64,000 nucleotides of DNA. Origin: Bacteriovorax sp. Seq25_V (GTDB lineage Bacteria > Bdellovibrionota > Bacteriovoracia > Bacteriovoracales > Bacteriovoracaceae). Below the pieces are notes generated by a model that saw only the letters and a program-made list of their open reading frames with translations, ran no database searches and was not told the DNA's origin. Shown piece after piece: positions 33,798 through 41,416 of the stretch (its first letter is position 1; each line of letters opens with the position of its first letter). The position numbers and the translations under genes were made by a program. The DNA is taken from contig NZ_AUNI01000011.1 of the NCBI RefSeq assembly GCF_000447795.1, positions 62,001 to 126,000 on the forward strand. The letters are read 5' to 3'.

Positions 33798-33920
33798 ATG
33801 ATTAAGGTGATAATTTTTGTTTTGGGTTTTGTGGTAGGGGTTTTTACGATGAAACTCTTTCCTAGTGAGACAAATATTGTGATTGAAAACGTAAAAGAAG
33901 TGCCAAAAAATTTAAAATAA
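33798..33920 (+). CDS. small single-pass membrane protein, 40 aa
   Basis: A short frame with AGGGA 6 nt upstream of ATG 33798, 8 nt after the COG3014-like stop and just before the operon terminator. It encodes one transmembrane helix (VIIFVLGFVVGVFTMKLF) and a 20-residue soluble tail with mixed charge. Position, spacing and ribosome site support translation as the last gene of the operon. It could be a membrane anchor or regulator of the complex; function unknown. Confidence 0.6.
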   Translation: MIKVIIFVLGFVVGVFTMKLFPSETNIVIENVKEVPKNLK

Positions 33921-33929
33921 TTTAAAGCT

Positions 33930-33957
33930 AGGCCAGGGAAACCTGGCCTTTTTTATT
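33930..33957 (+). terminator. terminator of the envelope operon
   Basis: AGGCCAGG (33930-33937), GAAA tetraloop, CCTGGCCT (33942-33949), then TTTTT and ATTT. Confidence 0.93.
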
Positions 33958-33963
33958 TCAAAT

Positions 33964-35091
33964 TTATTTCTTATAGTATTTGTCATATGTGTCTTCATCT
34001 TCTATTTCTAAATCTTTTATTGACGGCTTTTGAGGCTCTTTAGCAACTTTAGTAATGTCTTCATTAATCTGTGATATTGCTTGTGCCACTTCCACGGAGG
34101 CACTTGTTGTAGCAATTAGCCCCTTTCTATCATCAACTTTAACCCCTGTTGGAGGCTCGTATAATCCAGATTCTAGGATATTTCCAATAACTGGTCTGGC
34201 GGTATAGATGTTGAGTTCTTTGTTGAGGTTTTCGGCCTTATTAACTGGAGGGACATAGATTCCTGATTTGATATCAACATAACCACCGCTTATCGGCTTC
34301 TTGAGCTCATTGTCTACATTTACGATTTTGTTTGCAGTGATCTTCTCTGTTTTTTCTTTTATTGATAATTCTTTATAAGTTTCAATTGTGAGTTTTAGCT
34401 CTTTCTTAAATTCCTCATCGCTGACTTCGAGTTTGTCTTCTGATAATTCTTGGTTAACTTTAAGTCTGGTGTATTGTTCTGGTGCAATCTTGATTGGGAC
34501 AGTTGCTTCTTTTAAGTTCTCCGAGACTGTTGAGAATTGGGCCTTCTCTACTAGTGTAACATCATCTTGTTGTAGCTCTTTTGATACTGTTTCCTTTGAA
34601 TCAAGCTCATTGACCTTTGTAAGGGCTACAGTTCCTTTGAATGTAATTAGATTTGTAATGTTATTGTTAGGATTGAACGTCGTTTGAAAGTCTGTACCTC
34701 TAACACCAAGTGCTGCAGTTCTTGTTTTGATGTAGAGTTTTTCCTTATTGTTCTCATTTTTTTCGACCTGTGAACGAATATTTCCCTTCAGCAGTGTTAT
34801 GAAGCCGGCACTTGTAGTATCTACTTTGTCGATATTCATTTTCGTACTGGCCCCGACATTAATTTTTGATTTATCGAATAATTCAATTTGAACAAAGCTT
34901 CTCGTCTCTGTGAGTATGGAACTATCTTTTCTAACTTGCATACCTTTTTCTACTTTATGTGCTTCTCTTTCTCCAACAAATAAAATCGAAGCATTTCCTT
35001 TTATCTTTGTCACTTTTCCAATAACCGGAGTCAAAGAGTAGGTATTCGTAGCTAATAGGATGAGAGTAATTATTTTTTTTGAAAAGAACAT
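33964..35091 (-). CDS. FecR-domain secreted protein
   Basis: A 375-residue protein from ATG 35091 (AAGGTG upstream; a longer in-frame start at 35112 lacks a site). The signal peptide ends near YSL, and residues 20-150 form a FecR domain with motif IKTRTAALGVRGTDF, nearly the same as in the FecR protein at 28744. The rest (150-375) is low-complexity, Lys/Glu-rich, with two similar blocks (GGYVDIKSGIYVPP and ESGLYEPPTG), and is probably extended. It lies just beyond the envelope operon's terminator on the other strand. Confidence 0.75.
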   Translation of the reverse strand: MFFSKKIITLILLATNTYSLTPVIGKVTKIKGNASILFVGEREAHKVEKGMQVRKDSSILTETRSFVQIELFDKSKINVGASTKMNIDKVDTTSAGFITLLKGNIRSQVEKNENNKEKLYIKTRTAALGVRGTDFQTTFNPNNNITNLITFKGTVALTKVNELDSKETVSKELQQDDVTLVEKAQFSTVSENLKEATVPIKIAPEQYTRLKVNQELSEDKLEVSDEEFKKELKLTIETYKELSIKEKTEKITANKIVNVDNELKKPISGGYVDIKSGIYVPPVNKAENLNKELNIYTARPVIGNILESGLYEPPTGVKVDDRKGLIATTSASVEVAQAISQINEDITKVAKEPQKPSIKDLEIEDEDTYDKYYKK

Positions 35092-35196
35092 CGTTAACAC
35101 CTTTATGGGCAAATTAATTTCTATTTATATATTTTTCTATTAATGATTTAATTAAAAATATTTTAAATGAAAGTTGAATAAAAGAAAGGAAGAAAA

Positions 35197-35907
35197 ATGT
35201 TTAAATTGTGTAAAAAAATTACGATTTGTACGCTACTTCTTGGTCAAGTAGGAACTTGGGCGCAAGACTTAAGCTATCCAGAATTACAAGTAACTCCTAA
35301 AGCTAGTGAACGTTTAAAAATGTTAGCTGCTGATGAAAATGAGACCGGTCTTATATTTCAAATGCCATTCCAAGTATCAGCTGCTTCTACTCTTGTTGCA
35401 GGACTTATGCAGTTTAGTAATGTTGATGAGCAAGATGATCCCGATAAGAAATCACCGCTGGCCGGTGTTGTTGTCGGTGGTGCATGGTTAGGAATTAACT
35501 ATTATCTTGGACATCACTACAATATTTATCAAAGAACTTTAAAGGACGTAAATAGAGTTACAGGGAACTCTCAGCGTGATCAATTAACTCGTGAAAGATA
35601 TGCAGAAGAGGGGATGAACTCAGCAGCAAGACTTGCTAAAAAACTTAAGTGGATGTCTGCCATCACAAATCTTGCCGCAAATACTTATATGCTTACAAAT
35701 GTTAAGAAGGATTCTACATCTGAAATTATTGACGGAGTAGCTATATTGGCAGCACTGGGGCCCTTGTTTTTTGAGACAACATGGGAGCAGGTTTGGAGAG
35801 ATCAGAAAAGTTACAAAAAGAAAATCTATGGTCCTATTGTTTCTACATCTGTTTTTAGTGTAGAAGATACATTTGTTCCAGGTCTCTCACTTTCTCTAAA
35901 GTTTTAA
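35197..35907 (+). CDS. hypothetical secreted/membrane protein
   Basis: A 236-residue protein with signal peptide (ITICTLLLGQVGTWA) and AAGGAAG upstream. The middle holds three moderately hydrophobic stretches (residues 50-70, 85-105, 165-195), which could be membrane helices or a barrel-like region, and the chain ends in SLSLKF with a terminal Phe as in outer-membrane proteins. I do not recognise a family. It is divergent from the FecR gene and converges on the gene ending at 35920. Confidence 0.55.
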   Translation: MFKLCKKITICTLLLGQVGTWAQDLSYPELQVTPKASERLKMLAADENETGLIFQMPFQVSAASTLVAGLMQFSNVDEQDDPDKKSPLAGVVVGGAWLGINYYLGHHYNIYQRTLKDVNRVTGNSQRDQLTRERYAEEGMNSAARLAKKLKWMSAITNLAANTYMLTNVKKDSTSEIIDGVAILAALGPLFFETTWEQVWRDQKSYKKKIYGPIVSTSVFSVEDTFVPGLSLSLKF

Positions 35908-35910
35908 TGA

Positions 35911-35935
35911 AAAAGGGCCTTACGGCCCTTCTTTT
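35911..35935. terminator. bidirectional terminator between convergent genes
   Basis: AAGGGCC (35913-35919), TTAC loop, GGCCCTT (35924-35930), with an A-run on the left and a CTTTT run on the right, so it can stop transcription from both sides. It overlaps the stop codon of the minus-strand gene. Confidence 0.85.
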
Positions 35936-36708
35936 GTTGAATTCATCGTTACTTCTAAAGCACTATCTAATAAATACTTTCTATCCTTACTGTACAATTC
36001 TTTCTTATTTAAAAATTGATAAGTCTCTTTAAAGTTTTCAAAAGCCTTTGGTCCATAGCTCGAAATTTTTTTGGCAATGTCTATAGCTTGATAGGATGGA
36101 AGATTTACTGTAGTTTGATTTGTTAGAAATTTAAAAGAGTCTTCGAAAACCTTGTAGATTGAAGTTTTGTATTTAACGGAGGAGTTTAGAACTTCTAGTG
36201 CAAGTTCTGAACATTTCTTTCCATTAAGTTCTAATCCACTAGATTTTTTACAAAATTTTACTATCTGTTGAAAGTCCTCTTTTGTTGTTTTGATGTTTTT
36301 GTCATCGTCAGTAGTGATTTTATCTGCAAGAGAGAGACTTGTTTTAATATCAAGATCCAAAAAATCTTTTAAAAAAGTTTCTTTAAAGATTGTAAGAAAG
36401 GCCTCTGTTGAATTATCACTCATATTTGAATATTTTTTTGCATATTCAAGAGATGAGCGTGAATCTACTTCAGCTCTAGTTAATGTCTCAAATACTTTCA
36501 AAAATCTTTTAGCTGAATTTGTGCAGCCTGCTGAGACTTTAAGTGCAATCGAGTGTATTTTTTTGTCCTCTAGCTTTAATTCAGTTTTTGACTTTAAGAA
36601 ATTATATGCTGTAATAAACTCTTTACTTGAATGACATGATAGAATTTTTGGCTTGGTTTGAGCCGCATGGGTACTTGTAACTAGCGATAAAAGTAGTAGG
36701 TACTTCAT
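35920..36708 (-). CDS. hypothetical secreted helical protein
   Basis: A 262-residue protein with signal peptide (MKYLLLLSLVTSTHAA) and AGGAG upstream. The mature part is helical with short repeated units of about 35-40 residues ending in AL.V or A.KI (ALKVSAGCTNSAKRFLKVF, ALEVLNSSVKYKTSIYKVF, AKKISSYGPKAFENFKETY), suggesting a helical repeat solenoid. Five cysteines may pair in the periplasm. No family recognised. Its leader contains the competing hairpins at 36727-36787. Confidence 0.55.
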   Translation of the reverse strand: MKYLLLLSLVTSTHAAQTKPKILSCHSSKEFITAYNFLKSKTELKLEDKKIHSIALKVSAGCTNSAKRFLKVFETLTRAEVDSRSSLEYAKKYSNMSDNSTEAFLTIFKETFLKDFLDLDIKTSLSLADKITTDDDKNIKTTKEDFQQIVKFCKKSSGLELNGKKCSELALEVLNSSVKYKTSIYKVFEDSFKFLTNQTTVNLPSYQAIDIAKKISSYGPKAFENFKETYQFLNKKELYSKDRKYLLDSALEVTMNSTKEGP

Positions 36709-36726
36709 TGATTCTCCTAATATACA

Positions 36727-36787
36727 GAGGTCTGAAATACTGACTAAGACCTCATAAAATATGTTATGCTATTTTATGATGGTCTTA
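36727..36787 (-). promoter_or_regulatory. mutually exclusive hairpins in the leader of the 36708 gene
   Basis: A long inverted repeat pairs 36745-36760 with 36771-36787 (TAAGACC-TCATAAAAT type arms, 16 pairs with a single bulge, 10-nt loop). Within it AGACCTC (36747-36753) can pair instead with GAGGTCT (36727-36733). The two structures cannot coexist. No T-run follows on either strand, so it is not a simple terminator; it could be a leader switch or an operator with three GGTCT half-sites. Confidence 0.5.
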
Positions 36788-36817
36788 GACTATTATCACT
36801 GAAAATTTTTTTCCTGA

Positions 36818-37258
36818 CTAAAATAGTGTGATCATTACTACTGACAGTAATGCGAAAACAATCCCAAGTCCTTTGGTTGCGTTGATTGTAATACCTTCAA
36901 CAAAAACATCCCAAAGAACACTTGTTGTCATCTGAGCGGCGATTAAACCTACAGTTGTCTTAACTGCACCGACTTTATAGATTGCAAATGGGAGACCAGC
37001 GACAAACATGAAACCCATTATTCCAGGGAAAATATACCACCACTTAAAAGTGAGGTCTTTTAGTCTGATAAACTCAGGAAAGATATGAGGAAAATTTTTA
37101 ACAACGAAGTAGAAGATGACACATGTGATTAACGTGATTATATTTCCAATAATGCACATCCATGTCAGACCAATTGTTGTACTCATTGAACGATTAATTG
37201 CTCCTTGAAGAATACCGATTGCCCCGAGGATTAGTGGTAGAATAATTGCTGAATTCAT
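36818..37258 (-). CDS. DMT-superfamily membrane protein, YdcZ (DUF606) type
   Basis: A 146-residue inner-membrane protein with five hydrophobic helices. The pattern LGAIGILQGAINRSM, the glycine-rich helix GIMGFMFVAGLPFAIYKVGAV and IAAQMTTSVLWDVF are typical of the short YdcZ/DUF606 branch of drug/metabolite transporters, which may work as dimers. The substrate is unknown. It follows the RlmI-like gene after 13 nt on the same strand. Confidence 0.8.
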   Translation of the reverse strand: MNSAIILPLILGAIGILQGAINRSMSTTIGLTWMCIIGNIITLITCVIFYFVVKNFPHIFPEFIRLKDLTFKWWYIFPGIMGFMFVAGLPFAIYKVGAVKTTVGLIAAQMTTSVLWDVFVEGITINATKGLGIVFALLSVVMITLF

Positions 37259-37271
37259 ATTGTCTCTCTTT

Positions 37272-38453
37272 TTATTTTTTTAGTAATGTAAGGCCTTTTA
37301 AGTAATCACCTTCCACAAATCCCTTTAAAGAAGGACAGTCTCCAGTTAATTTCAGTGCACCTGTGATTGCTAGTTTTTCTGTTCCTATATAATTTTTAAT
37401 TTTTTCTTCAAAACTTCTTCTTGTAATCGAATGAGTGTTTAGGAATACCACCGCTTTTCCACCTTTATTTAGAAGTTTCGAAAGCTTTGGAACTATTTCT
37501 TTGTAACTATCTATTGCACTTGTCTTTTTCTTTCCATCTGAAGATGCACTTGGAGGGTCACAAATAATCAGATCAAAAGTTTTTCCTTCTTTGATTAGTG
37601 TGTCCAGTGCTTTCAACGTTGGTGCTTCAATTCTGGTATGCTTGTCTTTAATCGCTTCGAGATCTTGGTTTAATGAAATATTCTTATCAAGCCAGTCAAG
37701 ATACTTTGCAGAGAGATCCACACTTGTAACTGACTTCGCGCCATGTTTCATCGCACACAAAGAATAAGCACCAGTATAACAATATAAGTTTAGGACATTT
37801 TTTTCATCAAACTCAGGAATAAGTTTTGCTCTGATTGCCGACATGTCAGTATAAATTCCTGTGTCGTAGAATTTGTTAAGTTCAATACTATATTCAACAC
37901 CAAACTCACGAAGAGTAAAGCTATGTTCTTTTAAGCCTTTATTTGTTGCACAGTAAAATTCTTTTTCTTGTGACTTATTTCTCTTTTGTACCCAAATATT
38001 ATTCTTCTGATACTTTCTTTGTAATGACTTGATAATATCCTTTTCAAAGTTGTGCCAAAAGTCTGCATAGAATTGAACCAGGATTTCACTACCTAGCTTC
38101 TGAATGAAAAGCCCTGGTAAAAAATCAGCTTCACCAAAAACGAGGTAGTAGTTATCTCGTTCAAAGTCTTGCGCCTCTCTAATTTCTAAGGACTGGTTGA
38201 GTCTTCCAACCATTTCATATGTAAAATCTTTCTTTTCGATTGAAGACTTTGGATCAATCTTCCAAACACGTGCCTTAACAGTTGGGTGAGTTGGATCATT
38301 AATCATTACAACAAAATTCACATCATCGAGACGGCAAGCAACAAAGAATGAATTTTTAGGAAACTTGTCACTGAATCGATCAGATGTAATCCAAGGGTGA
38401 CCTTTTTTGATATGCTTAATACTTGCAGGATGCAGTTCTACTCTTGGTGTCAT
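37272..38453 (-). CDS. class I SAM-dependent rRNA methyltransferase (RlmI-like)
   Basis: A 393-residue protein with an N-terminal PUA-like domain (LHPASIKHIKKGHPWI), a middle segment including FYDTGIYTDM, and a C-terminal Rossmann methyltransferase: NLYCYTGAYSLCAMKHGAKSV (SAM-binding) and DLIICDPPSAS. RlmI makes 5-methylcytosine in 23S rRNA with a DPPxF motif region; the homologue's target here is not proven. Length is typical for the YccW/RlmI family. It is followed by the YdcZ-type gene and preceded by a small hypothetical gene. Confidence 0.85.
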   Translation of the reverse strand: MTPRVELHPASIKHIKKGHPWITSDRFSDKFPKNSFFVACRLDDVNFVVMINDPTHPTVKARVWKIDPKSSIEKKDFTYEMVGRLNQSLEIREAQDFERDNYYLVFGEADFLPGLFIQKLGSEILVQFYADFWHNFEKDIIKSLQRKYQKNNIWVQKRNKSQEKEFYCATNKGLKEHSFTLREFGVEYSIELNKFYDTGIYTDMSAIRAKLIPEFDEKNVLNLYCYTGAYSLCAMKHGAKSVTSVDLSAKYLDWLDKNISLNQDLEAIKDKHTRIEAPTLKALDTLIKEGKTFDLIICDPPSASSDGKKKTSAIDSYKEIVPKLSKLLNKGGKAVVFLNTHSITRRSFEEKIKNYIGTEKLAITGALKLTGDCPSLKGFVEGDYLKGLTLLKK

Positions 38454-38472
38454 GATTGGTTATTCCGGTTTC

Positions 38473-38760
38473 TTAGTTTTTTAGACTTTCTCTATATTGA
38501 ATATTTTCTTCGAGAATGAATAATAATTGATTGGTAATATAAAAGGGATTTGAAAAATCTGTGATTCCAAATTCTTGAAGTCTTAATTTTTCTTCAAGAC
38601 TCAGCTCTTCGTAAGGATTGATTGTCTCACACAATTTTCGAAGCTCAGCAAGCTGTTCGTCCACAATATAGTTATTTGGTCGAACGACTTCGATCGATGA
38701 ATTATCACTGATCCCGTGTTCCGTATTTCGGTTTTGAAAAATTGTTTCTTTTTGTTCCAT
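38473..38760 (-). CDS. hypothetical small protein, 95 aa
   Basis: Not recognised. A soluble, acidic 95-residue protein without signal peptide; residues 30-95 look helical (EQLAELRKLCETI, EELSLEEKLRLQEFG). There is no ribosome site; a TTGACG -35-like sequence on its strand lies about 32 nt upstream. It ends 19 nt before the RlmI-like start and is probably co-transcribed with it. Confidence 0.5.
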   Translation of the reverse strand: MEQKETIFQNRNTEHGISDNSSIEVVRPNNYIVDEQLAELRKLCETINPYEELSLEEKLRLQEFGITDFSNPFYITNQLLFILEENIQYRESLKN

Positions 38761-38761
38761 A

Positions 38762-38790
38762 AGCTTTTGTTATTTCAAAAATAACAAGCT
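38762..38790. promoter_or_regulatory. dyad in a divergent promoter region
   Basis: AGCTT..GTTATTT (38762-38775) is inverted as AAATAAC.AAGCT (38779-38790), with a 2-nt bulge and 3-nt centre. It lies between the divergent starts at 38760 and 38813 and could bind a regulator acting on both. Confidence 0.4.
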
Positions 38791-38812
38791 ACGTCAAGTA
38801 TAAGGAGTGTCT

Positions 38813-39658
38813 ATGATTTTTCTTTATTATGTCATTATCGTGGTTTTTATTTTCTCAATTAATAGCACAAAATTAAACTTTAAGTTGAAGCTTCCTGATA
38901 ATATTGACGCGGGAAATCAACTGTTTAATAAATTACTATCACTCAATCAGACTCGTGTGCTTCCTAAATGTGCTGAGTACAAGTTTTATAATGGCGTGAT
39001 TTTACAAGTTATTGAAAGTTCTAAAACAATGGGAACTCCGTTGATACCCATCGTCAACAAACTTAAAAAGGCCTTACTAAATGATATTAAGATAGAAAAG
39101 GAGATTAGAAAGCTTAAGTCGGGAGCAATTCTCTCGTTCATATTTTCAATGGTTATTACATGGCTCTTTATTTTTTATTGTGTGGAAATGCTAAACCTTA
39201 AAACTGATATGACCACAATTGTTTTGCTTTTTATTTGGCAAATATTTGGATTAGTAACATTTGGAGGTGCCTATAAGATTCTCCTGAGAAAAACCTTAAG
39301 TTGTTATGAGAGCTTCTTTTCAAAGATCTATCTCTTTGATCTCTCCCATATGGCCGGCCTCAGTGTGAGTGAGCTTATCAAGAAAGTTAATTTCCAGTCT
39401 TTAAATATTCAAAAAGGGCACAAGCTTTCTGTTTACCTTGAGCGCCTTTCGCTCTTAATTGACTCAAAACAAAGACTTGGGATTAAAATTGGTGATGATA
39501 TTGAGCTTTTAGTTGATGAGTTATGGGGGAGTTATCAGCATGAGTGCGAGGCGTTAAAGACGAAAGTCACAATTATGAAATTTATTTGGCTTTGTATCTT
39601 CTTTTTGTCGACATATCTCATCTCGCTCTACACTGTTTTAGGGAAAATGATTAATTAG
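38813..39658 (+). CDS. TadB/GspF-like inner-membrane protein
   Basis: A 281-residue protein with an N-terminal helix, a cytoplasmic domain (residues 40-105: LLSLNQTRVLPKCAEYKF, GTPLIPIVNKLKKALL), a pair of helices (about 108-160), another soluble part and a C-terminal helix. That topology and the region around GTPL-IVNKL fit the T2SSF domain of TadB/TadC. AAGGAG lies 5 nt before ATG 38813. A CpaF ATPase, CpaC secretin and Flp pilin lie 4-8 kb away, so it may be their platform protein even though it is not in that operon. Moderate confidence. Confidence 0.5.
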   Translation: MIFLYYVIIVVFIFSINSTKLNFKLKLPDNIDAGNQLFNKLLSLNQTRVLPKCAEYKFYNGVILQVIESSKTMGTPLIPIVNKLKKALLNDIKIEKEIRKLKSGAILSFIFSMVITWLFIFYCVEMLNLKTDMTTIVLLFIWQIFGLVTFGGAYKILLRKTLSCYESFFSKIYLFDLSHMAGLSVSELIKKVNFQSLNIQKGHKLSVYLERLSLLIDSKQRLGIKIGDDIELLVDELWGSYQHECEALKTKVTIMKFIWLCIFFLSTYLISLYTVLGKMIN

Positions 39659-39664
39659 AACTTG

Positions 39665-39693
39665 TTGAAAATTCGATGATATCTAGGTATTTT
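39665..39693 (+). promoter_or_regulatory. candidate ettA promoter
   Basis: TTGAAA (39665-39670), 17-nt spacer, TATTTT (39688-39693), 34 nt upstream of ATG 39728. Confidence 0.5.
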
Positions 39694-39727
39694 AGACCCA
39701 CTAATTACTTATATATCGGAGAACTTC

Positions 39728-41413
39728 ATGAGTTACCAAAATGACAAACAAATTATTTACTCGATGAATCGAGTTGGAAAGGTTTACAAGAGTAAGCACG
39801 TTCTAAAAAATATCTCGCTCTCGTATTTCTACGGAGCAAAAATTGGTGTTCTTGGTCTTAACGGATCAGGGAAATCAACTCTTCTTAAAATTATGGCAGG
39901 TCTTGATAATGACCACCTAGGTGAAGTGACGCTTGCAAAGAACTATAGCGTTGGTTACCTAGAGCAGGAGCCAACACTTGATCCTGATAAAACGGTTAAA
40001 GAAATCGTTCAGGAAGGATGCCAGGAAGTTGTCGACAATCTTAGAGAATTCGATGAAATCAGCGCAAAGTTCTGTGAGCCACTGAGCGATGAAGAAATGA
40101 ATAAGCTTCTTGATAAGCAAGCAAAACTTCAAGATAAGCTTGATGCTTCAAATGCTTGGGATCTTGACTCTCGTCTTGAACTTGCAATGGACGCACTTAA
40201 CTGTCCACCTTCAGATCAAAAATGTGGAGTTCTTTCAGGTGGGGAAAAGAGAAGGGTTGCTCTTTGTCGTCTACTACTTCAAGAACCAGATATTCTACTT
40301 CTCGATGAGCCTACCAACCACCTTGATGCTGAAACGGTATGGTGGTTAGAGAGACACTTACAACAATACAAAGGTACAGTAATTGCTGTTACCCACGATA
40401 GGTACTTCCTTGATAACGTAGCCGGCTGGATTCTAGAGCTTGACCGTGGAGAAGGTATTCCATTTGAAGGAAACTATACGGACTGGTTAGATACAAAAGC
40501 GAAGCGTCTTGAGAAAGAAGAAAAGACTGAGTCTAAAAGACAAAAAGCAATGAAAGAAGAGCTTGAGTGGATTAGATCAAGTCCTAAAGCGCGTCAGGCA
40601 AAGTCTAAAGCTCGTATCCGTGAATATGAAGAAAGAGCGAAGCATCAGTCTGAAAAGCGTAATGAAACAAATGAACTTTTCATTCCACCAGGACCACGTC
40701 TTGGGAATAAAGTTATTGAGGCTGAAGGTGTATCAAAAGCATTTGGTGAGAATCTTCTTTATGAAAACCTTGAATTCAAACTTCCAGCTGGTGGTATTGT
40801 AGGAATTATCGGGCCAAACGGGGCTGGTAAGACAACGCTATTTAAAATGATCACAGGGCAAGAGCAGCCAACTTCTGGAACATTCTCAGTTGGTGAAACT
40901 GTGAAGCTTGCATACGTTGATCAAGGTCGTGAGTTAGATCCAAACCAAACTATTTATGATGTTGTGGCCGAAGGACATGAGATTATCAAACTTGGTGAAA
41001 ATGAAGTTAACTCTCGTGCTTATATTGCAAAATTTAACTTCTCTGGTGAAGAGCAAAAGAAAAAAGTTTCTGAGCTTTCAGGGGGAGAGAGAAATAGAGT
41101 ACACCTTGCAAAAGTCTTAAAAGAAGGTGGAAACGTTCTTCTTCTGGATGAGCCAACAAACGATCTTGACGTAAACACACTTCAAGCGCTTGAGAAAGCA
41201 CTTGTGGATTACGCTGGATGTGCGGTTATCATTTCCCACGATCGTTTCTTCCTCGATAGACTTGCAACACATATTCTTGCATTTGAAGGTGAAGGAAATG
41301 TTGTATGGTTTGAAGGTAACTTCAATGATTACGAAGAAGATAAGAAGAGACGTCTAGGAGAGAATGCAATCAATCCACGTCGTCATACATACAAAAAACT
41401 TACAAGAGCGTAG
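39728..41413 (+). CDS. ettA: energy-dependent translational throttle protein, ABC-F ATPase
   Basis: EttA binds the ribosomal E site and tunes translation to ATP level. The 561-residue protein has two ABC domains in tandem: Walker A GLNGSGKST with signature LSGGEKRR, and GPNGAGKT with signature LSGGERNR, joined by the charged P-site tRNA-interaction linker (ETESKRQKAMKEELEWIRSSP, residues 258-280) and with the EttA arm in domain 1. No membrane domain is present. The C-terminus (NPRRHTYKKLTR) matches EttA. The aspartokinase gene starts 3 nt after its stop. Confidence 0.95.
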   Translation: MSYQNDKQIIYSMNRVGKVYKSKHVLKNISLSYFYGAKIGVLGLNGSGKSTLLKIMAGLDNDHLGEVTLAKNYSVGYLEQEPTLDPDKTVKEIVQEGCQEVVDNLREFDEISAKFCEPLSDEEMNKLLDKQAKLQDKLDASNAWDLDSRLELAMDALNCPPSDQKCGVLSGGEKRRVALCRLLLQEPDILLLDEPTNHLDAETVWWLERHLQQYKGTVIAVTHDRYFLDNVAGWILELDRGEGIPFEGNYTDWLDTKAKRLEKEEKTESKRQKAMKEELEWIRSSPKARQAKSKARIREYEERAKHQSEKRNETNELFIPPGPRLGNKVIEAEGVSKAFGENLLYENLEFKLPAGGIVGIIGPNGAGKTTLFKMITGQEQPTSGTFSVGETVKLAYVDQGRELDPNQTIYDVVAEGHEIIKLGENEVNSRAYIAKFNFSGEEQKKKVSELSGGERNRVHLAKVLKEGGNVLLLDEPTNDLDVNTLQALEKALVDYAGCAVIISHDRFFLDRLATHILAFEGEGNVVWFEGNFNDYEEDKKRRLGENAINPRRHTYKKLTRA

Positions 41414-41416
41414 TGT

